A stretch of 64,000 nt of DNA, taken from contig CANLWN010000004.1 of NCBI GenBank assembly GCA_947494825.1, positions 310,001 through 374,000 of the forward strand. The letters run 5' to 3'. The notes below the pieces were generated by a model. The model was not told the DNA's origin and searched no databases. It worked only from the letters and a program-made list of their open reading frames with translations. The stretch comes from an uncultured Flavobacteriaceae bacterium. Lineage in GTDB: Bacteria > Bacteroidota > Bacteroidia > Flavobacteriales > Flavobacteriaceae. How positions within the stretch are numbered: position 1 is the stretch's first letter; every line of letters begins with the position of its first letter. The translations under genes and the position numbers were made by a program. Shown piece by piece: positions 28,347 through 36,162 of this stretch.

Positions 28347-28883
28347 TCAAAGACTGCAATTACCACCAATGATGTCCTCCACGGATGGGGTAAATAGACC
28401 TCTTATCTGAATTGAAGTATCACTACTATTTGTTAAAGCGGCCCTAATGGCACAAAAATCGGTGATAAGACTACCACAAATTTGACAAGCATCATCGCCA
28501 GTTGGGCAAATACAGACAAAGATATCGCCCCCAATGGAAGTTAAGTTCTCCAAACCGGTTAAGGCCGTCAGTTCGGTTCTTGAAATCCTGATGTCGGCAC
28601 CAATAAAGGTAAGTGTGTTCAAAGCTGAGATATCTTTGATAGGGTCAAATACGGCATTTCCTGTTGTAAGCACACCGGTTAAAAATAGGGAAGCCGTAAT
28701 TCCGGTATACCCTTTGGCGGCGAATTCGTCCACTTCCTTTTGCGTTCTTAACATGATGCCGCCTTCCAATACACCACCAATGAACTCTGTTTCTTCAGAT
28801 TCTTCCTTGGTGCTTGAATCATCTCCGCTTGAACAACCTAAAGCGAACACACATAACAAAGAAAGCAGAAGATTTTTTTTCAT
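28347..28883 (-). CDS. Lipoprotein with short leucine-rich (receptor-L-like) repeats
   Basis: A 178-residue surface lipoprotein (MKKNLLLSLLCVFALGCSSG, lipid cysteine at residue 17, then an acidic serine-rich linker). The mature region has a few beta-helix-like leucine-rich turns (DISALNTLTFIGADIRISRTE, GLENLTSIGGDIFV), a cysteine cluster (CICPTGDDACQIC) and the ending DIIGGNC. The turns and the ending resemble the much longer protein at 34075-35946. The start at 28883 is chosen because only it gives a proper lipoprotein signal; the frame is open to 28940. The role is unknown; a binding or adhesion function is a guess. Confidence 0.68.
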   Translation of the reverse strand: MKKNLLLSLLCVFALGCSSGDDSSTKEESEETEFIGGVLEGGIMLRTQKEVDEFAAKGYTGITASLFLTGVLTTGNAVFDPIKDISALNTLTFIGADIRISRTELTALTGLENLTSIGGDIFVCICPTGDDACQICGSLITDFCAIRAALTNSSDTSIQIRGLFTPSVEDIIGGNCSL

Positions 28884-28984
28884 CGGGCGGGGTTTTTTAG
28901 AGCAAGCGAAAATAGAATATTTATAGATGGGAAGCATCAATTCCTGGAAAAACGCATCAATATTTCGTTAAAGCGGGATTTCAA

Positions 28985-28992
28985 TATCTTTG
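28985..28992 (+). promoter_or_regulatory. Bacteroidota -7 promoter element for dusB
   Basis: TATCTTTG matches TAnnTTTG, with a TTTCG at 28963-28967 at the right distance for a -33 box. Transcription would start near 28999, which rules out the upstream TTG at 28990 as start codon and supports the GTG at 29014. Confidence 0.6.
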
Positions 28993-29013
28993 CAATTCAA
29001 AAATAAAGGAATA

Positions 29014-30006
29014 GTGCCCAAGATAGGAGACATACAACTACCGGATTTTCCCTTGCTCCTCGCCCCTATGGAAGATGTGAGCGATCCCCCTTTCCGTGCC
29101 CTTTGCAAGGAACAGGGGGCCGATGTGGTGTACACCGAATTCATTTCTTCGGAAGGGCTGATCCGCGATGCCGCAAAAAGTGTCATGAAGCTCGATATCT
29201 ATGAGAAAGAGCGTCCGGTGGGCATACAAATTTTTGGTGCCAACCTGGACTCCATGTTACAGTCCGTGGATATTGTGGAACGGTCCGGTCCGGACATCAT
29301 AGACATCAATTTCGGATGTCCCGTAAAAAAAGTGGTGAGCAAAGGTGCCGGTGCGGGGATCTTAAAGGACATTGACCTGATGGTCTCCTTGACCAAGGCC
29401 ATGGTAGAACGCACCAAGCTTCCCATAACGGTAAAGACGCGCCTTGGATGGGATCAAAATTCAATCAAAATCGTTGAGGTGGCAGAGCGCCTACAGGATG
29501 TGGGATGCAAGGCCATAGCCATACACGGAAGGACTCGGGTACAGATGTACAAGGGCCAGGCGGACTGGGCCCCTATCGCCGAGGTGAAGAACAATCCGCG
29601 TATGCATATTCCGGTTTTTGGCAATGGGGATATAGACAGCCCGGAAGCCGCCATGCGCATGCGCGACCAATACGGCCTGGATGGTGCCATGATAGGCCGT
29701 GCCAGCATTGGTTACCCCTGGTTTTTTAGGGAAGTGAAGTATTTCTTTAAAACAGGGAACCACTTGATGCCCCCCAGCATGGAAGAGCGCGTAGAAGCCG
29801 CCCGAAGGCATTTACAAATGGCCATAGATTGGAAGGGGGAAAAACTAGGTGTTTTTGAGACCCGTAGGCACTACACCAATTACTTTAAGGGCATACCCAA
29901 TTTTAAGGAATACCGGATGAAAATGGTGACCAGTGACGATGCGGTGGATGTGTTCGCCGCTTTCGACGAAGTATTGGAAAAATTTGGTGACCACCAGTTT
30001 GTCTGA
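29014..30006 (+). CDS. dusB: tRNA-dihydrouridine synthase B
   Basis: An FMN enzyme that reduces a uridine in the D-loop of tRNAs. The 330-residue TIM barrel shows LLLAPMEDVSDPPFRALC, DINFGCPVKKVVSKGAG with the catalytic cysteine, ITVKTRLGWD, AIHGRTRVQMYKGQADW and NGDIDSPEAA, all Dus hallmarks. The GTG start at 29014 has an AAAGGA ribosome-binding sequence just upstream and lies behind the promoter at 28985. Its stop meets that of the convergent permease gene within the palindrome TGATCA at 30004-30009, so the two genes have no spacer. Confidence 0.95.
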   Translation: MPKIGDIQLPDFPLLLAPMEDVSDPPFRALCKEQGADVVYTEFISSEGLIRDAAKSVMKLDIYEKERPVGIQIFGANLDSMLQSVDIVERSGPDIIDINFGCPVKKVVSKGAGAGILKDIDLMVSLTKAMVERTKLPITVKTRLGWDQNSIKIVEVAERLQDVGCKAIAIHGRTRVQMYKGQADWAPIAEVKNNPRMHIPVFGNGDIDSPEAAMRMRDQYGLDGAMIGRASIGYPWFFREVKYFFKTGNHLMPPSMEERVEAARRHLQMAIDWKGEKLGVFETRRHYTNYFKGIPNFKEYRMKMVTSDDAVDVFAAFDEVLEKFGDHQFV

Positions 30007-31197
30007 TCAGGCGACCAGTTTTTTGTTTACTCGACTGCTCGCGATCATGGAGGCGATAAAGCCCAGAATGAGTATCGTGGTGAAAACCAAGAGCACGTTC
30101 ATGAGATTAAATTCCACCGGATAGGCCAGGGAAGGGGTTATTTTGAACCAGCCAAAGGCCAATTGAGAACCGATCAACAAAGCGCCCAGGACTACCCCGA
30201 TAAGACCACCAAGACCCGTAACCAGTATACCCTGTACGAAATAAATCCTCCGAAGTTCCCGAACCGTAGTTCCCAGGCTAAAAAGGGTCTTTGAATTTTG
30301 CTGTTTGTCCAAGATCATCATGATAATGGCCCCCACCACATTGAAAAGAGCAATAATAAGCACCAAGGTAAAGACGAGATAGGTGACCACATTTTCGGTA
30401 TTCAACATTTTGTAGAGGGCACTGTTCTGTTCCTGGCGGTTCCTCAGCACAATTTCATTGCCCAGCACAGCGGTAATTTCATTTCGTATCTGTGGCACAT
30501 CGGCCGAAGGTTCCAATCTAAAATTGAGGCCCGAAACTTGGGTGCTGTCCTTTTCCAGTAACGCCTGCACCAGGGAAAGATCGGTAAACACGTATTTTTT
30601 GTCCAAGTTTTCCTCTATGGCATAGACCCCACTGACCACAAGGGGAATTTCATTATAGGGTTTGGTGGACAAGGGCCCTTTTCCCGGCTTGGGGGCCAGT
30701 ACTACCAAAGGACTGCGATAGTTGTTGACGGTAAGACCCAGCAGGTTGGCAATTCCGATGCCGACCACGCCCTGTTGCTGGTCCGTGGCCCACTGCCCAA
30801 AATAGAGGGTACTATCTATTCCGGTGACACGGTTATAATTGTGGTCCAGACCCTTGATATAGGCAATGCTGCTTTTTTGATGGTGGGTCAGGTAGACCCG
30901 TTCCTCCAACTCCTTCGCATAGGAAACCAGCCCGTTGATTTTTGCAAGGTCCCTTTCTTGATCGGCCGAGATGGAAAAGAACTTCCCAGAGGCTGTCTGT
31001 GCCTTTAGATCGGGATCAATGGAATTGCTAAAGGACAGACTAAAGGTCTTTAGGCCCGCGAAGCCGGATAACACGATAAAAAGGGCTGCCGAACCGATGA
31101 CAATGACCAAAAAAGTGATAAAATTAATAATGTTCACCGCATTTTGGCTGCTCTTGGACTTAATGTACCGTTGGGCGATGTAGAACGGAAAATTCAA
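30007..31197 (-). CDS. FtsX-like ABC transporter permease (LolC/LolE type)
   Basis: A 396-residue inner-membrane permease. Layout is that of the lipoprotein-releasing family: one membrane helix near the N-terminus (NIINFITFLVIVIGSAALFIVLSGFAG), a periplasmic domain of about 230 residues, then three helices in the FtsX domain (VTYLVFTLVLIIALFNVVGAI onward). With an ATPase subunit it would extract lipoproteins from the inner membrane. I place the start at the TTG at 31197, because LNFPFYIAQRYIKSKSSQNAVN is the usual family opening; the ATG at 31281 would overlap rbfA by 74 bp. It follows rbfA by 10 bp. Confidence 0.85.
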   Translation of the reverse strand: MNFPFYIAQRYIKSKSSQNAVNIINFITFLVIVIGSAALFIVLSGFAGLKTFSLSFSNSIDPDLKAQTASGKFFSISADQERDLAKINGLVSYAKELEERVYLTHHQKSSIAYIKGLDHNYNRVTGIDSTLYFGQWATDQQQGVVGIGIANLLGLTVNNYRSPLVVLAPKPGKGPLSTKPYNEIPLVVSGVYAIEENLDKKYVFTDLSLVQALLEKDSTQVSGLNFRLEPSADVPQIRNEITAVLGNEIVLRNRQEQNSALYKMLNTENVVTYLVFTLVLIIALFNVVGAIIMMILDKQQNSKTLFSLGTTVRELRRIYFVQGILVTGLGGLIGVVLGALLIGSQLAFGWFKITPSLAYPVEFNLMNVLLVFTTILILGFIASMIASSRVNKKLVA

Positions 31198-31207
31198 CGA
31201 AAGCGGT

Positions 31208-31600
31208 TTAGGATTTTTTTCTTTTGTCCAAAAGGTCGGGGTTTTCAATGGGATTATCCCCGCCTTTGAGCGATTTTTCAATTTTATCGATGTATTCCAA
31301 GGAGTCGTCCAGGAAGAAAGCCAACTCGGGAATCCTTCGCAATTGATTTTTGGTGCGTTGGGCCAGTTCGTGCTTGATCAAGGGCTGGTTGGACCGGATA
31401 CCCTGAAGCAGTTCTTCTGCTTTGGCGGTAGGAAAGATGCTTACGTACACCTTGGCCTGGGATAGGTCTGTGGTCACGGAGACCTTGGATACGGAAATCA
31501 GCGTGCCCCGTAGTCCGCCATCGGTGGCCGCGCGTTGCAGAATGTCGGCGATGTCCTTTTGGATAACCCCCCCAATTTTTTTCTGTCGTTGTGTTTCCAT
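31208..31600 (-). CDS. rbfA: Ribosome-binding factor A
   Basis: A 130-residue cytoplasmic KH-fold protein that binds the immature 30S subunit and helps 16S rRNA maturation. Recognised from METQRQKKIGGVIQKDIADILQ, LISVSKVSVTTDLSQAKVYVS and the RRIPELAFFLDDSLEYIDKIE region, which closely follow the RbfA consensus. The tail after residue 115 is short and charged. It heads a two-gene unit with the FtsX-like permease. Its promoter element ends only four bases before the ATG. Confidence 0.95.
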   Translation of the reverse strand: METQRQKKIGGVIQKDIADILQRAATDGGLRGTLISVSKVSVTTDLSQAKVYVSIFPTAKAEELLQGIRSNQPLIKHELAQRTKNQLRRIPELAFFLDDSLEYIDKIEKSLKGGDNPIENPDLLDKRKKS

Positions 31601-31604
31601 GGGG

Positions 31605-31612
31605 CAAAAATA
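31605..31612 (-). promoter_or_regulatory. Bacteroidota -7 element four bases before the rbfA start
   Basis: Minus strand reads TATTTTTG-CCCC-ATG. This is the same element and spacing as in front of the esterase at 4116, implying a leaderless or nearly leaderless transcript. Confidence 0.55.
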
Positions 31613-31672
31613 CGGAGAATAATGTATCTTAGATAGTATAATTGAAGAGATACTGAAACCCGGGCATCAGAA

Positions 31673-32077
31673 ATGAACAAAATAGAGCATATTGGTATAG
31701 CGGTAAAGGATTTGGACGTGTCTACTCCGCTTTTTGAAAAACTTTTTGGCAGCGCTTGCTATAAGACCGAGGAAGTGGCCTCCGAAGGGGTAAAGACTGC
31801 CTTTTTCAAGACGGGCCCCAACAAGATAGAATTGTTGGAAGGCATTTCGGAGGACAGTCCAATCTCCAAGTTTATCGCTAAAAAAGGCGAGGGCATTCAC
31901 CATATCGCTTTTGATGTGACGGATATCGAGGCCGAAATAAAAAGGTTAAAGGCCGAGGGGTTTGTGGTGCTGAACGAGACGCCAAAAAAAGGGGCGGACA
32001 ATAAATGGGTGGCTTTTTTGCACCCTAAGGGTACCAATGGGGTATTGATAGAACTCTGCCAGGAAAGAGGGGAATAG
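31673..32077 (+). CDS. mce: Methylmalonyl-CoA epimerase
   Basis: A 134-residue protein of the vicinal oxygen chelate (glyoxalase) fold that interconverts (R)- and (S)-methylmalonyl-CoA on the propionate to succinyl-CoA route. MNKIEHIGIAVKDLDVSTPLFEKLFG holds the first metal histidine (H7), GEGIHHIAFDVTDI the second region, and GVLIELCQ the terminal glutamate. KTGPNKIELLEG supplies a further acidic ligand. The length is usual for the family. Neither methylmalonyl-CoA mutase nor propionyl-CoA carboxylase is in the window. Confidence 0.93.
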   Translation: MNKIEHIGIAVKDLDVSTPLFEKLFGSACYKTEEVASEGVKTAFFKTGPNKIELLEGISEDSPISKFIAKKGEGIHHIAFDVTDIEAEIKRLKAEGFVVLNETPKKGADNKWVAFLHPKGTNGVLIELCQERGE

Positions 32078-32189
32078 CGGCGGCATTTGTTTGCACCCTT
32101 TAAAAATAAGTAGTAATATTGCATCCCGTTTTCAGGCCCTGCAGATGATGCAACCCTGGGAGTTTTTTGACATACGCGATTGCGATATT

Positions 32190-32275
32190 GGTCCTATAGC
32201 TCAGTTGGTCCCGACGGTTCCGCGTTGCGGAATATCGGGATGCCGACAAGCAGAGCTTCGTCGGCATTAGAGCAC
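32190..32275 (+). pseudogene. Broken 5' copy of the neighbouring tRNA gene, split in the D-loop
   Basis: Bases 32190-32208 repeat the first 19 bases of the intact tRNA at 32313 exactly. A 58-bp hairpin insert follows (32209-32266), and then TTAGAGCAC (32267-32275) continues the tRNA sequence at the next position. After that the similarity to the tRNA ends, so the anticodon arm, T arm and 3' acceptor strand are missing. It cannot yield a tRNA. It lies 123 bp upstream of the intact gene in the same orientation, so it looks like a partial tandem duplicate that was interrupted. Confidence 0.75.
32209..32266. repeat. 58-bp double-hairpin insertion element inside the tRNA remnant
   Basis: Two adjacent hairpins. 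The first is TCCCGA ... TCGGGA enclosing TTCCGC-GTT-GCGGAA (32209-32240). The second is TGCCGAC ... GTCGGCA (32241-32266). The insert separates the GG and TTAGAGCAC of the tRNA D-loop with at most one ambiguous T at the join. It has no coding capacity and looks like a small non-autonomous palindromic (REP/MITE-like) unit. Confidence 0.7.
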
Positions 32276-32312
32276 GGGCAAAAAGTTTATTGAAATTAGT
32301 GGTTACCAAATT

Positions 32313-32386
32313 GGTCCTATAGCTCAGTTGGTTAGAGCACCTGACTCATAATCAGGTGGTCCCTGGTTCGAGTCCAGGTGGGACCA
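32313..32386 (+). tRNA. tRNA with CAU anticodon (tRNA-Ile2 or elongator tRNA-Met)
   Basis: A complete cloverleaf of 74 nt. Acceptor GGTCCTA pairs with TGGGACC; D arm GCTC-AGTTGGTTA-GAGC; anticodon arm CCTGA-CTCATAA-TCAGG; T arm CCTGG-TTCGAGT-CCAGG; discriminator A; CCA is not encoded. The anticodon CAT fits elongator Met or Ile2, in which the C is modified to lysidine. Pairs C4-G69 and C5-G68 of the acceptor stem are those known to favour TilS recognition in E. coli, so Ile2 is my slight preference. It is followed by an intrinsic terminator at 32399. Confidence 0.93.
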
Positions 32387-32398
32387 CGAAGTGGTACC

Positions 32399-32426
32399 AA
32401 AAGCCTCAGCGAAAGCTGGGGCTTTT
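32399..32426 (+). terminator. Intrinsic terminator after the tRNA
   Basis: Inverted repeat AAAAGCC-TCAGC-GAAA-GCTGG-GGCTTTT, a 12-bp stem (one G-U pair) with a GNRA tetraloop and a short T-run. Confidence 0.8.
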
Positions 32427-32504
32427 GCCATTTTTGGCCCTGGGCGGGAAGTCCAGCCTGCCCGCCGAAGTGTAACGTAGGAGGGGTGGGACCACATCAA
32501 ACAG

Positions 32505-32533
32505 AAAACCCGCACCAATTGATGCGGGTTTTT
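32505..32533. terminator. Second intrinsic terminator
   Basis: AAAACCCGCA and TGCGGGTTTT form a perfect 10-bp stem around an 8-nt loop. Between this and the tRNA terminator lie a GGCGGG/CCCGCC hairpin (32443-32466) and an 11-base copy of the tRNA 3' end (32485-32495). No gene is seen between 32387 and 32686. Confidence 0.7.
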
Positions 32534-32686
32534 GCATTTCCATTCTGTTACCTACTCTGCTGTAACCACCAGCTACAAGCTGACGGTAGTGGGGCAGCCA
32601 GCAAAGCCCCGCTTTTCAACATACCGAGTCCTGCACCCTACATTACCAGTTTGTGGGGTTCAGGAAATTGTGATTAATTTGATATT

Positions 32687-33199
32687 ATGAAAATTATTCT
32701 TGTCTTAACATTACTTTTTATAACGGAACCAGATTTGGAACATTATATCGGCAAACAGGTCAGCGAGGTTGAAAACGTTGCGTATGTGGATGAAACGGCA
32801 TTGGGAAGGCTATATCAGTTGGAGGTTGCGCATGGTAGGTTCAATGGAAAACCATTCCACTGCATAACACTGGAGACCTACAATGATGGCATCATAGCAC
32901 GTGTCGGTATCACTTTCGAAGAAAAAGTGGATAAATCCTTATTTGATTTGCTTGTGGAAAAATATGGGGAACCAAGTAGGATGCTTAAAATGGGAACCAT
33001 AATTCAGGAAGAAGCCATTGAAGGAAATGGATATATCGCTAAAAGTTCAAAAGGTCTTGCACAAGGATGTGAATTTGAAGATGGCCCCTCGTACATAGGT
33101 TGGCGACTGCCTAATCATTTTGTGGAAGTTCAAATTAGCCCAGATAGCGATCGTACGTTTGTTTACATGGGAAAAAGCAGCCTTATACCCTTAAATTAA
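32687..33199 (+). CDS. Hypothetical secreted protein
   Basis: A 170-residue protein that I do not recognise. The start MKIILVLTLLFITEPDLEHYIGKQ has a short hydrophobic stretch that could be an atypical signal. The body is mixed alpha/beta in composition (HCITLETYNDGIIARVGITF; LFDLLVEKYGEPSRML), and the phrase VEKYGEPS is common in small lipid- or protein-binding periplasmic domains, but no family can be named. It precedes the GLPGLI protein by 13 bp and is probably transcribed with it. Confidence 0.55.
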   Translation: MKIILVLTLLFITEPDLEHYIGKQVSEVENVAYVDETALGRLYQLEVAHGRFNGKPFHCITLETYNDGIIARVGITFEEKVDKSLFDLLVEKYGEPSRMLKMGTIIQEEAIEGNGYIAKSSKGLAQGCEFEDGPSYIGWRLPNHFVEVQISPDSDRTFVYMGKSSLIPLN

Positions 33200-33212
33200 A
33201 CCTTGTGAGGTG

Positions 33213-33968
33213 ATGTTGTTGAAAAGAAGTACAGTGGTTTTCGCTTTGTTAACTTTTGCAATCCATTACCTTTCTTCGTCGCAAGTGTTGCAGGGTAAGA
33301 TTACTTATGAGGCGACAATTGTTGATTCTTATTTAACGAATCTAGTTATTATGCCACCACACCTAAAAAACCTTGAGTTGAAAGCTGGTAAAGACGCTGT
33401 GCCGGTCAATTTTCATTTGTACTTTGACGGTACTGAATCCTTGTATCAGGCTGAACATGACGTGATGGAAACCAAAAGATTGGGATTGTTGATGAACCAG
33501 ACCAATATAGTCGGACGGCATCATTACATCTACTATACCAACCTACAGAACGGGGAAAAATATTATCAGAATCACAAAGTGCAACATATTTTGGTGAATA
33601 TGGAGGACTTAGACTGGAAGCTGACCAAAGAAACCAAGAAAATAGGAAAATATACCTGTTATAAGGCTACGGCCACAGTAGAAGCGGAACAAACCCATGG
33701 CATGAATTTTTTGAACCCGGTCGAGGCGTGGTACACGAACGAAATACCGGTCCCTTTTGGTATCCAAACATTTGTAGGTTTGCCCGGTCTGACCCTAGAG
33801 CTCACCGCTGATTATGAAAATGCAAAAATTCACTATTACGCCACCGAGATAGAATTAAACCCTGAAGAAAAAATCAATATTGAAAAGCCGGAAGCAAAAC
33901 TACGGATGTCCGAGCAAGAATATGTGGAAAAGATCAAGGAGCTGAACGAAAGAAGAAAGAAATATTAA
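33213..33968 (+). CDS. GLPGLI family protein
   Basis: A 251-residue exported protein of a family named after its GLPGLI motif, here GLPGLTLEL at about residues 190-198. The family is largely restricted to Bacteroidota. Further support: QGKITYEATI after the signal peptide, YTNLQNGEKYYQNH, KIGKYTCYKATATV and VEAWYTNEIPVPFGIQTFVGLPG. The function of the family is unknown. I use the ATG at 33213 rather than the GTG at 33210, three bases earlier; the signal MLLKRSTVVFALLTFAIHYL is the same. Confidence 0.88.
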   Translation: MLLKRSTVVFALLTFAIHYLSSSQVLQGKITYEATIVDSYLTNLVIMPPHLKNLELKAGKDAVPVNFHLYFDGTESLYQAEHDVMETKRLGLLMNQTNIVGRHHYIYYTNLQNGEKYYQNHKVQHILVNMEDLDWKLTKETKKIGKYTCYKATATVEAEQTHGMNFLNPVEAWYTNEIPVPFGIQTFVGLPGLTLELTADYENAKIHYYATEIELNPEEKINIEKPEAKLRMSEQEYVEKIKELNERRKKY

Positions 33969-34032
33969 CGTTTTTAGGTGTTTCATTGAGGTATTTGAAC
34001 GATATATCTGGAAAGTATTGTTCGGTTTAATC

Positions 34033-34040
34033 TATATTTG
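34033..34040 (+). promoter_or_regulatory. Bacteroidota -7 promoter element before the leucine-rich lipoprotein
   Basis: TATATTTG matches TAnnTTTG and lies 34 bases upstream of the ATG at 34075. A TTG at 34018-34020 is closer than the ideal -33 distance. Confidence 0.5.
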
Positions 34041-34074
34041 GTGAAGTGTTTAACCAAGCCCTCGACCAGCATAC

Positions 34075-35946
34075 ATGAAAAAGAACGACCTATACTCGCT
34101 TACAAATTACCTATTCATTCTAGTTTTCGGCACAATTTGCATCCTCAGCTGTAGTTCAGGGGATGAAAGCGATGGTGGAACACAGCCACCTCCGGAAGTT
34201 GGCGCATGCCCTCCGGGGGACGTATTGATCTCGGATACCGCAGCCCTTTCACGGTATGCCGTCAATTATAGGGATTGTAAGGTCATCAATGGGGACCTGG
34301 AAATAAGGATAGAGGTCCCACAGGTTACCGATCGGTTCATCAACATCGAATCGGTCAAGGGCGACCTTAGCATTATCAATATAGTAGAAGGGACAGACCT
34401 TAGCGGGATAACCAACGTAAAATCCGTTGGGGGCAATCTTAGGATTGCCGGTGAGTACTTTGATACTTTGGAAGGATTCGACAACCTTATCAGTATAGGG
34501 GGAGACTTGATTATTGAAAAACTAAGGGGCACAACGGCCATTAGGGGATTTAACTCACTACAATCTGTAGGAGGGACAATAAGAATTGAGGAAAATGACG
34601 AGGTTTTGGAAATTACCGAATTTAATGGTGATATGGTTGTATCCGGTGACGTAATAGTAAAGGACAACTTCGCATTACAAAGGATAAATGCTTTCCCAAA
34701 TACTTCGTCCATTTCAGGCACTTTGAGTCTAGAGCTGCATCTGAACCTTGAGACTATAAATGGATTTGACCTTTTGTCATCAGTGGGTGAGAATTTGTTC
34801 ATCAGATTCAACCGCCTGCTAAAATCAGCTCCTTCATTTGAGTCGTTAACTAACGTTGGTGGGGATATTGTCCTTGTTGCTTTTGAGACCACATGGGACC
34901 GGATAGATGGGTTTGATTCACTTCAAACAGCCGGAGGATTAATCATAGGCACAAGTGATGTGGAAGAAACAACAATCGAAGGGTTCAGCTCCCTCACCAC
35001 GATTACGGGCACTTTGTCGCTTGGTGGCCTGGGCCTTACCGAGATCAACGGCTTGAATCAAATTAGCACCATATCCGGAGGCCTGGGGATAAGTACAACT
35101 ATAAACCTGAAAAACATCGATTTCGCTTCCAACCTCACAAGCGTAGGCGGGGTCCTCAATATCGATTTCAACGAAGCTTTGATCGATATAGATGAACTTG
35201 GAAATTTGACCAGCGTAGCAGGGGATTTTGTTGTCAGGGGCAACCCGGCGTTAAAAACAATCAGCGGTCTGACTAACTTGACGTCTGTCGGCGGTGTTTT
35301 TAACATAATGAATAATCCGGTCTTAGAGGAAATTTCAGGATTTGAGTCGCTGACAACTCTGGGGTCTCTTGAAATACTTTCCAACCCAAGCTTAAACACG
35401 GTTTCGGGGTTTGATTCACTACAGCGAATAGAGGAAGGATTTGTTATTAATTTTAATCGAGAATCGCTACAAACAATCAACGGCTTTAGCATGCTTGAAT
35501 CCGTAGGAGATACTTTTTCAATAGATAACAATGAGCAATTATCCACTATTTCCGGGTTCACTAATTTGAGCAACGTAGGCAGAAACTTTATAATCAGAGG
35601 GACCACGGATATTCCAAACCTGGACAACTTTCAGAGTCTCACAAGCATCGGGGAATCCATACTATTTGGAAGGAACGCTACTTTGGCAAACCTCAACGGG
35701 CTGGCAAACGTTACTTCTTCGATTAGCAACATTTCCATAAGAGATAATCCGTTGTTGACAGATATCAGCGGCCTTTCCAATATGGAGAGCGTATCCCAAT
35801 TCGTGACAATAGTGGACAATCCAATGTTGTCCAGCTGCTCTCTTGATTTGATATGCCAGCATTTGGGCCTTGGCGGATCAAACGGCATTGGGGATAACCT
35901 AACCGGTTGCAATGATGTAGCTGAAATACTTGCCAATTGCAATTAA
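34075..35946 (+). CDS. Large leucine-rich-repeat (receptor-L-like) surface lipoprotein
   Basis: A 623-residue lipoprotein (signal ending ICILSC, then SSGDESDGGTQPPP linker). From residue 60 to 580 it is a regular solenoid of about twenty turns of 22-24 residues with the pattern GFxSLxSVGGxLxIxxNxxLxxI (examples FDNLISIGGDLIIEKL, LTNLTSVGGVFNIMNNPV). Cysteines frame the solenoid (CPPGD, RDCKV at the start; CSLDLICQHLG and LTGCNDVAEILANC at the end). Such proteins form elongated surfaces for binding, but the ligand is unknown. It is probably monocistronic, with promoter at 34033 and terminator at 36098. Confidence 0.85.
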   Translation: MKKNDLYSLTNYLFILVFGTICILSCSSGDESDGGTQPPPEVGACPPGDVLISDTAALSRYAVNYRDCKVINGDLEIRIEVPQVTDRFINIESVKGDLSIINIVEGTDLSGITNVKSVGGNLRIAGEYFDTLEGFDNLISIGGDLIIEKLRGTTAIRGFNSLQSVGGTIRIEENDEVLEITEFNGDMVVSGDVIVKDNFALQRINAFPNTSSISGTLSLELHLNLETINGFDLLSSVGENLFIRFNRLLKSAPSFESLTNVGGDIVLVAFETTWDRIDGFDSLQTAGGLIIGTSDVEETTIEGFSSLTTITGTLSLGGLGLTEINGLNQISTISGGLGISTTINLKNIDFASNLTSVGGVLNIDFNEALIDIDELGNLTSVAGDFVVRGNPALKTISGLTNLTSVGGVFNIMNNPVLEEISGFESLTTLGSLEILSNPSLNTVSGFDSLQRIEEGFVINFNRESLQTINGFSMLESVGDTFSIDNNEQLSTISGFTNLSNVGRNFIIRGTTDIPNLDNFQSLTSIGESILFGRNATLANLNGLANVTSSISNISIRDNPLLTDISGLSNMESVSQFVTIVDNPMLSSCSLDLICQHLGLGGSNGIGDNLTGCNDVAEILANCN

Positions 35947-36067
35947 GCTAGATAAATACAAGCCAAGGTAGGGTTTACACATTACGCGAAGACCTTAAAT
36001 TTAAAGTAAACTTCGGCAGTCTAAATCTAAGGAAAATCAGTACCTTTAAGTACTTCCCCAGCTACCG

Positions 36068-36083
36068 CGAGCGTCCACGCTCG
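36068..36083. repeat. Short perfect hairpin
   Basis: CGAGCGT-CC-ACGCTCG, a 7-bp perfect stem, 120 bp after the leucine-rich lipoprotein. The flank GCTACCGC is repeated in the loop of the terminator 40 bp further on, so the two hairpins may share an origin. Confidence 0.5.
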
Positions 36084-36097
36084 TGGCACGCCAATAG

Positions 36098-36128
36098 AAA
36101 AGCCCTAGCTACCGCCAGGGCTTTTTTT
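36098..36128. terminator. Intrinsic terminator between convergent genes
   Basis: AAAAGCCCT and AGGGCTTTT form a 9-bp stem around a 10-nt loop, followed by a seven-T run on the plus strand and A-rich on the other side. It can serve both the leucine-rich lipoprotein and the minus-strand membrane protein. Confidence 0.85.
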
Positions 36129-36162
36129 GTAGAATAAAGTTGAGGCAAAAGCTGTGTCGAGT

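Noticed and set aside
32190-32495. tRNA-borne attachment site of an integrative element
   Set aside because: No integrase or mobile-element gene is within reach, and the repeated fragments are short and separated by only about 100 bp.
32378-32677. 99-codon open frame beginning inside the tRNA
   Set aside because: It starts within the tRNA T arm and runs through two terminators and a hairpin; this is non-coding sequence.
34266-34892. 208-codon open frame antisense to the leucine-rich lipoprotein
   Set aside because: The repeated sense sequence gives a low-complexity antisense frame; no independent evidence for a gene.
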